A stretch of 64,000 nucleotides of DNA from Clarkia xantiana subsp. parviflora (lineage: Eukaryota > Streptophyta > Magnoliopsida > Myrtales > Onagraceae), in the NCBI GenBank assembly GCA_036873135.1, contig JAPTYO010000059.1, forward strand, positions 11,153,066 to 11,217,065, written 5' to 3'. The first letter of the stretch is position 1. Every line of letters begins with the position of its first letter. This document shows, in pieces, positions 37,901 through 47,902 of the stretch. The notes beneath the pieces were generated by a model that worked only from the letters and a program-made list of their open reading frames with translations, made no database searches and had not been told where the DNA came from. A program made the position numbers and the translations under genes.

Positions 37901-38861
37901 GAGCAAAGAAGTAGCAGACTTGGTACAAAAATGTGATCACTGCCAAAGGTACTCCAGAAATATAACAGCCCCACCAGCAAAGCTAAGCTCCATCTCAGGA
38001 GCCTGGCCTTTCGCGCAATGGGGGATTGATTTGATAGGCCCCCTACCAAAAACAAAAGGTCAGAAGACTTGCATAATTGTTGCAATAGACTACTTCTCCA
38101 AGTGGATAGAAGCAAAGGCAATGGGGAAGACAACAGACGACCAAGTCGTCAATTTCATCCAATCTCACATTGTCTCGAGGTACGGGGTGCCAAGAGCAAT
38201 AATAAGTGACAATGGCCCACAATTCAAGAGCAAGAAATTGCAGTGGTATTGCGAAAGACTGAATATAGACCACCGTTTCGCATCAGTAAAGCACCCTCAG
38301 ACAAACGGACAGGTAGAATCGGCAAACAAGATAGTGCTAGATGGCCTAAAGAAACGACTCCACGCCACCAAGGGAAGTTGGGTAGATGAGCTGGAAAATG
38401 TTCTATGGGCAGTGCGGACAACACCAAAGATATCCACAGGAGAAACGCCATTTGGCCTAGTGTACGGAACTGAAGCGGTGGCACCAGCAGAAATAGCTGT
38501 ACAATCACTGAGGACCAAGTACTTTGAGGAGCATGAGAACAACAAAGCAAGACTTTTAGATTTAGACATGGTGGATGATAAAAGGTGGAATTCAGAAGAA
38601 GCACAGACACGAATGCGCCTTGTCTCAGCAAGATACTACAACCGCCAAGTCAAGGAGAGACAATTCCACGTAGGAGAACTGGTACTAAGAAGGAATGAGT
38701 TCTCACACTTAGACCAAGTCAGAAAATTATCTCCGAAGTGGGAAGGACCATACAAGATAGCGTCAGTTCCCTACGTAAACGCTTACCGCCTCGAAGGTGG
38801 GGAGGGGTATATCTCCACAAACACCTTCAGTGGAGAGCACCTAAAGAAGTACTACGTATAA
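34935..38861 (+). CDS. pol: Element B pol: protease, reverse transcriptase, RNase H, archaeal-type RNase H, integrase
   Basis: An uninterrupted 1308-codon ORF. It starts with V-I-H-G-G-Y-G-A-G-G-E-S, the linker that normally joins gag to protease. The protease D-S-G is at residues 81-83. RT follows from ~330, with F-M-D-A-Y-S-G-Y and Y-V-D-D (~445). Ty3-type RNase H lies near 590. A second RNase H begins M-H-T-D-G-S-S-N-G-G-G (~741), the archaeal-like domain typical of the Tat/Ogre lineage. The integrase has an HHCC finger (~960-1003) and the D, D, E residues in G-I-D-L-I-G (~1029), I-S-D-N-G (~1090) and N-G-Q-V-E-S-A-N (~1123). All catalytic motifs are intact. No gag domain precedes it. Confidence 0.95.
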   Translation: MAGVYVIHGGYGAGGESANAREAYMAELGAPKPKEEQAEGKREDIIEFSRRDMGHVLPDNKDALVITMKITDMDIGRILIDSGSSPNIISKKVLNILGVRPSSIKQVHSPLVGFSGEPTYPLGAVTLPVTLGTGQRQLKIDVPFFITEEMEEYNGILGNTTINKWGMVPSTLHQKMKFPTGQGIGEVKGNQKVARKCARIALGKRKKTREVLLVDEDPREDHGRPAPMEELKEILIEEPDRKAKIGTALSQEEENHLVALLREYKDLFAWSPSDMPGISEEVISHRLNIDAATRPTTQKVIPMGGSKKIAIQEEVEKLLKAKFIKEIRFQTWVANPVLVKKPGGSWRMCIDYRDLNKACPKDSYPLPRIDQLVDATSGHQLMSFMDAYSGYNQIKMAPEDAPHTAFYADSEIYHYTVMPFGLINAGATYQRMVNKIFGDMIGKTMEAYVDDMIVKSKEKKDHVENLRSTFERMRQYQVRLNPKKCAFGVQSGKFLGFMVSQRGIEVNPEKLQAIEEMQSPTKHKEVQRLNGRLAALNRFLSKIGDKALPFFEVLRANKKFEWTPRCEEAFQQLKQHLKTLPPLAKPTPGEPLYLYISVSNVAVSSVLIKEENAAQLPVYFVSKTLAKYEINYLPIEKYLYALIISARKLRPYFHGHEVTVLTDQPLKHLLQRPDTSGRLTKWAIELSEFRIHFAPRTAIKGQALADFIAEFTGINPDEDLGEVKTTCEASSSQEKQSEELWEMHTDGSSNGGGSGAGLLLYPPNSDTPMRYAMALTFKATNNETEYEALITGLRIAKGVGAKHLRVKCDSQLVVNQVKGIYTAKSENMQRYLQQAKDLIKSFQSFDIESVPREQNQEADALSKLALGAEAGKEVHFVEQRMQSVIEQMEVLAIDEAEAWMTPMRQYIMEGKLPKDKVEAVKIERMARNYAVMDNELYKKGYSTPFLKCIAYPETERVLAELHEGDAGCHEGARSISRKVYNLGYYWPSMSKEVADLVQKCDHCQRYSRNITAPPAKLSSISGAWPFAQWGIDLIGPLPKTKGQKTCIIVAIDYFSKWIEAKAMGKTTDDQVVNFIQSHIVSRYGVPRAIISDNGPQFKSKKLQWYCERLNIDHRFASVKHPQTNGQVESANKIVLDGLKKRLHATKGSWVDELENVLWAVRTTPKISTGETPFGLVYGTEAVAPAEIAVQSLRTKYFEEHENNKARLLDLDMVDDKRWNSEEAQTRMRLVSARYYNRQVKERQFHVGELVLRRNEFSHLDQVRKLSPKWEGPYKIASVPYVNAYRLEGGEGYISTNTFSGEHLKKYYV

Positions 38862-39154
38862 GAAGAAAGCACAAGCAAAAGACCATATCCTTAGTTTCAT
38901 ATTTCACATTTTGCGTGTTCCAGCTTTCCAAATTTTCAAAAAACAACTTTTGAGAAGGAGAACTCACGAAGTTACTCCAACTCTACAACTATCTTTGATT
39001 CCTACAAAGGATGTCTTGGTGCACCAAGGCATCCCACGTGTACAAAAACATGCATGCTCCTAAGGGAATACAAGTTACTCAAAAGTATTTTCCAGTGAAT
39101 GTAGTGGTATAATCACGAAGTTATCCTTACACAGATATAACTTCAAGTCAATGA

Positions 39155-39830
39155 CAGGTTCGACGCCCCCAAGAGCGTATCTTGAGAGTAGTTTTCATAC
39201 TACGACATTCGACGCCCCCAAGAGCGTATCTTGAGAGTAGTTTTCATACTACGACATTCGACGCCCCCAAGAGCGTATCTTGAGAGTAGTGTTCATACTA
39301 CGACCTTCGACGCCCCCAAGAGCGTATCTTAAGAGTAGTTATTACACTACGACCTTCGACGCACCAAGAGCGTATCTTGAGAGTGGTTTCCAAAAACTAC
39401 GAACTTCGACGCCCCCAGGAGCGTATCTTGAGAGTAGTGTTCATACTACGACCTTCGACGCCCCCAAGAGCGTATCTTGAGAGTAGTCATTACACTACGA
39501 ACTTCGACGCACCAAGAGCGTATCTTGAGAGTGGTTTCCAAAAACTACGAATTCGACGCCCCCAGGAGCGTATCTTGAGGTAGATTTGCAACCTACCAGA
39601 TTCGACGCCCCCAAGAGCGTATCTTGAGGTAGAAAAAACACTACCAGTTCGACGCCCCCAAGAGCGTATCTTGAGGTAGATTTCAAACTACCAGTTCGAC
39701 GCCCACCAGGAGCGTATCTTTGGTCTAACCTGAGCCCTCCGGGAGCCTATCCTGTGAAACGTTAAGTGCCATCCGAGAGCCTGTCTCGTGAACAGTTTTC
39801 GACGCCCACCAAGAGCGTATCTTTGGTCTA
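39155..39830. repeat. Element B tandem array (GAGCGTATCTTGAG units)
   Basis: About a dozen units of 45-60 bases contain TTCGACGCCCCCAAGAGCG followed by TATCTTGAG and a variable segment such as AGTAGTTTTCATACTACGA. The array lies directly between the sense pol ORF and the 3' end of the antisense gene. Units near the right end drift (GCCCACCAGGAGCG, CCGGGAGCCTATC). Confidence 0.9.
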
Positions 39831-40223
39831 ACAGTACAACGTATACCGTGTAAGGGGTATCAGAAGAGATCACCACACCATGCTCAGAAGGATACCATGA
39901 GAAAAAAAAAAAAAAAATTCTGAGTAAAGTAATGTGAAGAACAAGTAATGTTTTTTCTTTATGAAATGGCAGGTATGACATGAAGGAAAGCATGAAAGAA
40001 AAATAAATAAAGAAACACACCAAGGGAAGGGTCCATAACCAAAGAGCCATACACAAGGCATAGGGAGACATCATGAGAAGAGATATAAGCACACGGCCAT
40101 GTATACAACGAGTAGAGACAAGTGTATCAGACAAAGATGGCAACACTAAGAAAGGTGGAGTTTTAAACTCTAAAGACAACCACAACTCACAAACACACGA
40201 GACTACCACAAGAAATAGGGGTA

Positions 40224-41286
40224 CTATCCCCTCATCTTCGCAATATGCTTAATAGCAAAGTCTGACAAATCACCAAGTCGAGAGAAAGGAAAGTCAGGAG
40301 CAATCATGTGAATACGCTCAAGAATCTCCTTCAAGGAAATACGTTTCGCCACAGAGCAGCGAATGTCGATAGCAGCCTGATAAGCGGAGGAGGCCATATA
40401 CTCAGCAATGGCACACTCCTTCGCCTCCATACGACACATTTCCTCCAGAGAGATTAACTCAGCAGCCCGGAGTGTCTCATCACAATAAGACCTTTGTCTC
40501 AACGCCTCAACCTCTTCATTAAGAAGAGCAATGCGACCCTCCAAGTCTCGGCACCGCAAATCGGTGATGCGACTATGCTCCAAACAACTAATAAGACTGG
40601 ATTTAAGGGAGACACAAATGTCCTCGTACACCTTCCTCTCCTCAGCAAGATCAATAGCAAGGGTGGATAAATTAACAAGGTCGGCCATACCCTACAACAA
40701 AAACAAAAGATGAGACGGATAACACACGGAGAAGAAATATGCTAAAGGATAAAACGGTTACATTACAGGAGCATAGCGAGCCAACACATCACGAGCCAAC
40801 TCATATGTTGCCTCCGACCCTTTGGATAGGGACACACGATCGGCAGGAGGAACAGCAGACTGCAGAACACGAACTCCAACCTCAGGAGTTTGCAAAGAAG
40901 ATTGGTTGTCAAAACGAGCCCCACGCCCATAATAAGGCGCCCACTCAGACCCAACAATTCCATCAACAGGTGGACGAGACAGCTCCTTCCGACTCAGACG
41001 CGGAAGACGAAGTCTACCTATAACAAAGCACAGAGTAAATACCAATGTACACTAAGGAAACTCAGAGGCTCAAGGACTCACCAAACAAGGAAGAAGGAAA
41101 AGATGGCTCCCGGACCTTCGATTGGGGGGCATCAATATAGAAAGAAGATGGCACCCTAACGTCACCACCCTTACCTCCAGTTAGAGAACACCTCCCCGCA
41201 CCATAGAAAACCGATCTTTTTGCAATCGAAGGTCCGGTCCCAGAATTAACTACTCCCACACGTACTGGCCTCTTACTCCTCATCAA
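40224..41286 (-). CDS. Element B antisense gene, intact three-exon coiled-coil protein
   Basis: Exons 41286-41082, 41017-40767 and 40691-40224 join in frame to 924 nt, or 307 residues plus stop. All introns are GT-AG with matching phases. The middle exon carries E-W-A-P-Y-Y, P-E-V-G-V-R-V-L-Q, V-P-P-A-D-R and L-A-R-Y-A-P. The last exon is heptad-like and charged, predicting a coiled coil, and ends H-M-I-A-P-D-F-P-F-S-R-L with a short tail. Related blocks occur in elements A, C and D at the same place. Antisense genes in the 3' region of Tat-lineage elements are known; their function is not. A TATA box at 42053-42044 lies upstream. The intact frame in a young element suggests that the protein is or was used. 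The function is unknown. Confidence 0.75.
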
Positions 41287-41424
41287 TCACCGGAGAGTTC
41301 TGCTGATCGAAAAAACACAGGCTTAGCCTAAAGAAAACAGAAAGCGAACAGTGGACAAGAGATACAAACTCATTCCCCTAAAAAGATGGACACAAGGTCA
41401 AAAGACAAGAATAGAAAGACGACA

Positions 41425-41710
41425 AGAAAGACCCCACCAGCCAACAGCCAGAGGCAGGGGGCAGGGAGAGATAGTAATAACCCCCAGCATAAGGAGACAC
41501 CACCAGCCAACAGGCAGAGGCAGGGGGCAGGGGGAGATAGTAATAACCCCCAGCATAAGGAGACCCCACCAGCCAACAGGCAGAGGCAGGGGGGCAGGGG
41601 GAGATAGTAATAACCCCCAGCATAAGGAGACCCCACCAGCCAACAGGCAGAGGCAGGGGTGCAGAGAGAGATAGTAATAACCCCCAGCATAAGGAGAGAG
41701 ACACCACTGG
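41425..41710. repeat. ~66-bp tandem repeat upstream of element B antisense gene
   Basis: About four units share CACCAGCCAACAGGCAGAGG followed by a G-rich tract, AGATAGTAATAACCCCCAGC and ATAAGGAGA. They lie between the antisense TATA box and the first antisense coding exon, so in its leader or a leader intron. Confidence 0.85.
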
Positions 41711-42043
41711 CCAACTAGCAGAGACAGGGGGCAAAAGGAGATAATTATAATCCCAATAGGGAGGACTTCGCCCGCCAGTAAGCGGAAACATGAAGGTAAA
41801 AAGATGAAAAATGACGAACCAAATAGGACTACATTACCAGGAAGACATACAAATCAAGAACGAGGCAAGTAAGGAAACGATTGAAAGAGAAGCAGAATTA
41901 AGTCCCTCAAGAGCAACGCTTACACAAGAAAAGAAACACGTACCTCAATACAACACCCGCCCCGAGAAGTAAGTCCGACTGGAAATTCCACCGTCAAAAA
42001 GAAAAGAAGGGAAAAGAACAACGAGAATGAGGTAATCACTTGC

Positions 42044-42053
42044 CCTTTTATAG
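42044..42053 (-). promoter_or_regulatory. TATA box of element B antisense gene
   Basis: Read on the minus strand, the sequence is TGCTATAAAAGGGC, a strong TATA box. It lies about 760 bases upstream of the first antisense ATG (41286). The intervening DNA holds T-rich intron-like sequence and the 66-bp repeat, so a spliced leader is likely. The assignment is by position and motif only. Confidence 0.5.
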
Positions 42054-42594
42054 CACAAAGGATTAGGGTTTTTTCTAAAGTCGCTAAATCAACACCGTTG
42101 AATTTTAGAAAAGAAAATTTCAAGGGACAAGATTCAAAAACTAGTTCCCGTTAACCACGGTTAAACTCATACTCACCATAGTTAACATCCCCTAAGGTTT
42201 ATTTCCTAGTATTCCATACTTAGAAAAAATTTTGGCCAAAATTAAATTTTTCCTCACTTAGATAGAATCCCGGCACGAAATTGAAGCATAAGTTATTTAG
42301 TTGCATTCATATCACACCCCTGTGCAAGTGTGTATTTTTTGAGTATGCACCTGTAGCAAAGATAAGTTTATTACTCCTACCGCACACGGACGCTTGCCTA
42401 GGCACACGTCCGTGCTACTCTGACGTTTACAATTCCTCTATCTCATAAGGCAGGGGGCAGAGTCAGAGGCACGCATCTAAGGGTAAGTGAGCATTCAGAC
42501 AAGAAGGTAAAATCCCGGTTTCAAATTGCGCGTGTCATACCATCCTAAAATAGAGTCAATCAAGGGTTAGGCCATTGGTTGACTCGGGGGCATG

Positions 42595-43488
42595 TGATGG
42601 ATATACGCCCAATTTGAACCCGTTGACTTCCAAACCGTTATATTTTTATCGTCCCATTACCGATTGTAAATCGAAACTTCAACCCGAACACTTCGCGAGA
42701 ACATCAACGGCTCGAACGGGGCCGAAGCGCCCGTCCGGCCAAGGTAAACTCACCTAGGTGAGGTTGGGTGGCCACACCCGACCTCCCCTAGGAGAGATCG
42801 GGTCAGCCAACCCGATCTCTCCTAGGGGAGATCGGGTGGACCAACCCGATCTCTCCTAGGAGAGATCGGGTCGGCCAACCCGATCTCTCCTAGGAGGGAT
42901 GGGGTTGGCCAACCCCATCCCCCCTAGGAGGGGTTGGCCAACCCCATCCCCCCTAGGAGGGGTTGGGTGCCCTCACCCAACCCCTACCCTTGGGAGTCGG
43001 ATTTCTCCCCCCTCAAGGGCCCCTGCGCCATTTTCGGACACCCACACCCGGTTCACGTCGCCTACCTTCTCCGTATCCTAAGGTCTTAATTGTGCGCTTA
43101 AAGGTTAATTAATTGTGTTTAAAGGTTAACGATGTCATTAAGCCACCTTAATGACACCGTTGCCTATAAATACCCCACCTTCACAACTCATTTGATCATC
43201 TTGGCAATTTGGATTATTTTGCTCTGACATCTCTCTAGTTTATCTCTCTAAGAAGAATACTAACTTAGGCATCGGAGAGGGTTCACCAGGCACCACCCCC
43301 CCCCCCCCCTTCGTGTCTGGTACTACCCCTTCTGCAGGGTAGAAGGAGAGAGGAAGCAAAGGAAGGAAGGAAGGAAGGAAAGACATAGGCTAAGACAGGG
43401 CAATTCAGGAAAACCGGATCACACACATCCCCAGTAAGGAGTGAGATCAAAGCCGACCACCCGTTGACCTAGATCTCATAACCTAACA
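42595..43488 (+). repeat. Element B right LTR
   Basis: The 894-bp LTR is longer than the left copy mainly because of one extra ~34-bp hairpin unit near 42930, a longer C-run near 43305 and four added bases (CTAGAT) near 43470. Other differences are only a few substitutions. TATAAATA is at 43165-43172. Confidence 0.95.
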
Positions 43489-43793
43489 CCCATGACAGCA
43501 TGTTCATATGCACTTACATCATTAGTCATGATTTATTACAAACACATGTGATTCATGTCATCGGTTACATACACGTCGTCATATGATAGCACGTTTATGA
43601 CTAACCCTGGCTCGCAAATTTTTTTGCTATGAGTTCAACATTGATATAGGTCATACCCTCCTAGAACGGAAGGAAGGACCAATCATCGTAAACAAGCAAA
43701 GGTAAAATAAAAGCCGAGATACAATCGAGTTTATAATCCCTCTAGACAAATAGAGTCAAGAAACGGCAAGCTGATCCTTGACTCGGGGGCAAA
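43489..43793 (+). other. Element A 3' untranslated region after the element B insertion
   Basis: The segment resumes element A after the CCCAT duplication and ends with the purine tract before its right LTR. No coding sequence is present. Confidence 0.6.
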
Positions 43794-44337
43794 TGATGGA
43801 TAAACACCCGATTGGACTTCACTAAGGCTTAAACACGGTCGCCCCGTCGACCTCGAGGTAAGTCCACTTGGTCCCGAGAAACATACACGACTTGAACGGC
43901 GGACGCGACGTTTCCGGACCCGTCCGGTGTCCTACGGGGCCGACGCTCCCGTTACGACCCATCTACCCCGGACACTACTGTCCGGGGTACCCGCGTATAT
44001 TTAATATCTCCTTATCTCTGTGCGGGTCCCACCAAAAAATGTGGGCCCCTCCGGTGCCTGGATCCAAAACTCTATAAATAGAGGCCTAGGTCCTTCATTT
44101 CCAACTTAATCTCGGATTGAGACACCAGAGCTCTGACTTCTCTCTACTTTATCTCTCTAAAATTATGTCCTTACTTTGGCATCGGAGAGGGTTCGCCAGA
44201 GACACCCCCCTCTCTGGCACTACCCTTTGTGCAGGTCCGCCAGGCATGGAGTTGGATCGACCATAACCCGAAGATCAGAGGAACGTGACTCGACGTAAGG
44301 CCGCCAAGATCGGACCCCAGATGAGCAAGTTCCAACA
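43794..44337 (+). repeat. Element A right LTR
   Basis: This full-length 544-bp LTR contains an 11-bp perfect hairpin with a four-base loop at 43964-43989 (TACCCCGGACA, then TGTCCGGGGTA). It also has TATAAATA at 44073-44080 and the core GGCATCGGAGAGGG. It serves as the reference for the truncated left copy. Confidence 0.9.
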
Positions 44338-46089
44338 TTACACATGGAGTAATTATGAAATTGCATACTGATGTTTAAACACTTAGATAAATTGCTATTG
44401 CTAGTTAGAGTTTTTGAAATACTTTTATAATCAGATTTCACATATGTAAAAATGGCTAGATCTACTAAAATGTCTGTATGTTTTGGATGGAATTTGTCAG
44501 GTTCCCAGCACGTGATGAAAAAAAATGCAAATTTCATGTAAAATGATATATGTGCCCCTAGAGAGCTGAAATCTATCTTGAAGAGATGCTGCTGCCATTC
44601 GATCTCTATTGGGATTTGACAGGAGAATTTGTTTCTATCTAAAACTCCAGAGCTATGTAGTTAAAAACGAGTTTCTAGGTCGTAAAAATGCACGTTTTTA
44701 TGTATCTACCTTAAAAAAACGAGTTAAAACGTAATCATAGTCGTCTTACTAGTAAAAACGGGTAGAAACGCGTCTTAACTCGTAGAAACAGATAGAAACT
44801 CCGAGTTTATACGTTTCTAACCGTTTCTAGTTTGACTATCAAAATACGCTAAAAATGGCCCAGTTCTAATTTACTAATCCAATCACAATACAGTCGAAAA
44901 GAAGTAATAGTGGATTGCGGCCCAAATGAATTTATTTTGGCCCGAAATTAAAAGATTTCACGTCTTCTGCTTCTACCTTCATTTTTCACATAAGTCATGA
45001 CATGTGTAAACTAAATTCCACCCACTCAAGCTTTAAAATTCCAAATTTCCAATTATTTTTTTTGCCAAAATATTTCCAATTATCTTGACCTTTTCCTTCA
45101 CACTAATTCTCACAAAATTATTTCCGGTGTCAAGTATTATATTTTTTTGAAAAAAAATACTCTTCTAAGTTTAACTAAGATCGTTCTTGATAAAATAGGA
45201 TCTGCCTTATGGGGTAGTTGATATTAAATATGGGGTTGCATGTCCAAGAGGTGATTATTCTAATTGTTAATATGAGTTTTGAGTTTATTAAAGTTAGTGA
45301 TTTTTTAGTGACTATGTGCTCATGTAAATGAATTAAAACTTGATTAGTTGAACAAATATACTCTTTGGTTGAATAAAAATATATTATGGACAATCAATGA
45401 CTATATTTACTGTTTTCAAAATTATTTTACATTATTTCATATATATTTGTAATATTGCCAAAAAAAGATAATAAGAATACTCTTACAAACTAACTAATAA
45501 ATAAATAATATGAACCAACAATGTGATTACATACTTAGTTTCTTAATAATATAGATAATACTTTTTTTAAGTGAATGAAGACTACATAATTACAATACTG
45601 CATGATGATAGTATTAAAAATTTATTTGAATGTTGACTTTTCTATTTGTATAATTAATTATTTTATGAAACAGTTATAGCATCGTAGTGATATGCATTTT
45701 CCTCTCAGAATTATAAATTATTAGTCGGTAAAATATAGTTTGAAATATGAATTACACGTTAATTTGGCAAAATTGAGTAAGTAAATCCAAATTGCTAAAG
45801 GCGTGCCACGCTCGTTAACAACCAAACCCAAGAAAATGGACAAAAGGCAATGCAGTAAACTGGGTCTTTTATTTTATGTATAATGATAATAATAAAATGT
45901 AAAAGAAGATGACCAAAAAAATATAAAGAATCGTCATTCTAATACCATGATATAACAGAAGAACCTCAAAAATGTTCTATAATGCTTACGTACACACATG
46001 TATTTACTTAAGCAAATGTGCCAAATCAGGATCCATCCAAATCGATGTCCAACCACCCGTCGATGCGCGTGATCTTAATGGTTAATGAT
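44338..46089. other. AT-rich intergenic region
   Basis: No gene is recognised. At about 44660-44830 degenerate direct and inverted copies of GTAGAAACG/CGTTTCTA occur, perhaps a small decayed element. The rest is low-complexity AT-rich sequence. Confidence 0.35.
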
Positions 46090-46800
46090 CTTTTTGGAGT
46101 AAAATAGTGAATTCTCTTGTCAGCCAGCGAACATAAACCCGATCAAGAATAGGCACAAACTTCACTGTAGTAACTTCTTCCATCTTTTCTTCTTTAACTG
46201 TACATATTACAACACCAGAAAAACACTTCTCATAAATTGAACACTAATGCAAATTCAGATCAAGCACCATTTTGTTGAAAGAATGACTTGATCTTGTATT
46301 CATCTTCACATTGAAACACAATTGGTGATTCTACAGCAACATATAATAAATAATAAAAATGGATGAGCAAAATTAACTTTGTGATATCTTTTTAATTCTT
46401 GGAATACCAACAACATAATAATGCGGAAATTTGTATATTTGAAGTTAATATTATAAAAATTCATTAGGATATATCAGGAAACATAGAACTAATTCGATCT
46501 AATAGTAAAGAAGTTTAAGAAATTACATCAGGACATACCAAGAGGTTCTTCAGATCTTCAGCTATCCATTGTCAACATATAACCTCTATTTTTTTAATAG
46601 AAACCAGGAATGTTAATTTTTTTTTTTTTTTATAAAAATTCGAGTATATGTAGGCTTTCTAAAAATATGCTTCAAATGGAGATAAAAGTAAAATCTATTA
46701 AATAATTTCAAGGCACAAATAAAAAGATAATTCATCTGCAATGACATACCTTTCATTGCTTGCAAAAAGATAGAGTAAGTCATTAAATTGGGCAAGCTCA
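46090..46800 (-). pseudogene. Possible exons of an unrecognised minus-strand gene or relic
   Basis: Three protein-like pieces are flanked by splice-like signals. Around 46795-46750 a segment reads L-E-L-A-Q-F-N-D-L-L-Y-L-F between CTATTTGCAG and a GTATGT donor. Around 46540 a short segment reads E-D-L-K-N-L-L before GTATGTCC. At 46330-46260 a segment reads S-P-I-V-F-Q-C-E-D-E-Y-K-I-K-S-F-F and ends at a stop. The phases I tried do not join all three cleanly. I do not recognise the family. It could be chance, or an old host-gene fragment. Confidence 0.3.
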
Positions 46801-47257
46801 AGCTGCAAATAGCAAAGAAACAAATTTAAAGAACTACTTACAACAAACAATATTATAGAACCCAATTGAAAGTAACATCTTCCTTGTCGGTAAGATGATC
46901 ATACAAAGTACAGACCAGACCGTACATGATATTACTATAACAATGTAACTATTCGAGAGGAGCCGTAAGAAGAATCAGCAGGATGAAGGTTCTGCAATGT
47001 CAAATAATGAAAGAAACTAGACGAAAAGAATTTTTTTATTGAAATTTAATTTAATTCTCCAGAAAATATCTGTATCCATCAAATTGGATCAAAAGACACC
47101 AATTCAGACGAACAAATCGAGTAATGTTGAAGGCCAACAATAATGGAATGAAAGTATGAATCAAGGTACATGAATCACGTTGAAAGAACTGCTGCTTCTC
47201 AACCTATACTAATTGGATTCAAATGATAGTGTCTATGGTAAATTATGAGATAGAGAG
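46801..47257. other. Intergenic, no clear feature
   Basis: AT-rich sequence without recognisable genes, lying between the possible exons and the RRM fragment. Confidence 0.35.
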
Positions 47258-47376
47258 TTAGAGGACCTTGCCGGTTTGAAGGAAGCATGATTTGAGGTAG
47301 TTCTTGTCAACCATATATTGAAGGTCCCCAATACAAAGAGTCTGAACTTCTTCCAAGGTGGTCGGTTGGTGGTTGC
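47258..47376 (-). pseudogene. RBP45/47-like RNA-binding protein fragment (start of RRM1)
   Basis: On the minus strand a frame reads Q-P-T-T-L-E-E-V-Q-T-L-C-I-G-D-L-Q-Y-M-V-D, then N-Y-L-K-S-C-F-L-Q-T-G-K-V, and meets a TAA at 47260-47258. This matches the beginning of the first RRM in plant RBP45/RBP47 poly(A)-type RNA-binding proteins, where the RNP2 motif is T-L-W-I-G-D-L-Q-Y. The usual Trp is Cys here. No continuing RRM exon was found to the left and no Q-rich N-terminus to the right. It is probably a gene fragment. Confidence 0.6.
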
Positions 47377-47412
47377 AGCAAGATGGAGATGAGCCAAAAC
47401 ACTAATATGTAA

Positions 47413-47748
47413 GAGCATCCACAATGCAAGAAAAAAAATGGAGGACAACTCCTCCATGTGGCAAGATGGGTTGTCACTTTGCATTGGAGATGAACAAGAT
47501 TTCTTGTCCAATCCCTCCAAGGAGGGATCCACTCTCTCACATCCCATCATTAATATGGTGATATAGTATAGAAGAAAAATTGTTAATTTTATTAATATTA
47601 AAATAATATGTAGGGCCAACTTGGTAGACACCATTGGAGTAGTGATAGACAACTTTAAAACACTTATTTTTTTAATAATATATTGATTATGTGGCGCTGA
47701 TGTGGCATTAAATAGGATGGGAGTTGGGGTTGTGCATTGTGGATGCTC
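47413..47748. mobile_element. PIF/Harbinger-type MITE (Tourist-like)
   Basis: The ends GAGCATCCACAATGCA and TGCATTGTGGATGCTC are perfect inverted repeats. TAA lies at both sides (47410-47412 and 47749-47751), the 3-bp target duplication typical of PIF/Harbinger MITEs. The 336-bp body is non-coding. Confidence 0.85.
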
Positions 47749-47902
47749 TAAATGGAACCCCCTGATCTGAAATTAATAGCAGCATGATGGGGATGAACCT
47801 GTTGGAGAGGAGCCAAAACGCCGATCTGTAAATGGAACTCCCGATTTGAATTTTAATGTAACATGATGGAGATGAACCTGTTGGATCTGAACCTATTGAA
47901 GA

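Larger units (their letters stand above)
34027..43488 (+). mobile_element. Element B: young gypsy/Tat-type LTR retrotransposon without gag
   Basis: The LTRs lie at 34027-34883 and 42595-43488, both starting TGATGGATATACGCCC and ending CCTAACA. A 5-bp target duplication, CCCAT, lies at 34022-34026 and 43489-43493, so the element inserted intact into element A. The primer-binding site after the left LTR is TTGGCGCCGTCTGTGGG, close to the tRNA-Asp type. The purine tract GGGGGCATG precedes the right LTR. Inside are an intact sense pol ORF (34935-38861), a tandem array (39155-39830) and an intact antisense gene (40224-41286). The LTRs differ by few substitutions plus repeat-number changes, so the insertion is recent. 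Only 51 bases separate the LTR from the ORF, leaving no room for gag. Confidence 0.95.
23646..44337 (+). mobile_element. Element A: decayed gypsy-type LTR retrotransposon, host of element B
   Basis: The right LTR (43794-44337, 544 bp) is full-length from TGATGGATAAAC to TTCCAACA. The left LTR (23646-24012) has lost its first ~180 bases. The left LTR is followed by a primer-binding site TTGGCGTCGTCTGCG plus GATTCGAAC, fitting a tRNA 3' end and T-arm. The right LTR is preceded by the purine tract GGGGGCAAA. Internal remnants are gag/protease-like fragments, a tandem array (28680-29460) and antisense-gene debris (29990-31345). No RT or integrase was recognised outside nested element B (34027-43488). 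The many stops show it is old. Confidence 0.8.

Noticed and set aside
37375..38631. Minus-strand ORFs of 75-135 codons inside element B
   Set aside because: They are frame shadows of the intact pol ORF and share nothing with the real antisense gene.
41370..41791. Leu/Cys-rich minus-strand ORFs in three frames
   Set aside because: They are open only because the 66-bp tandem repeat has no stops; the same peptide repeats in each frame.
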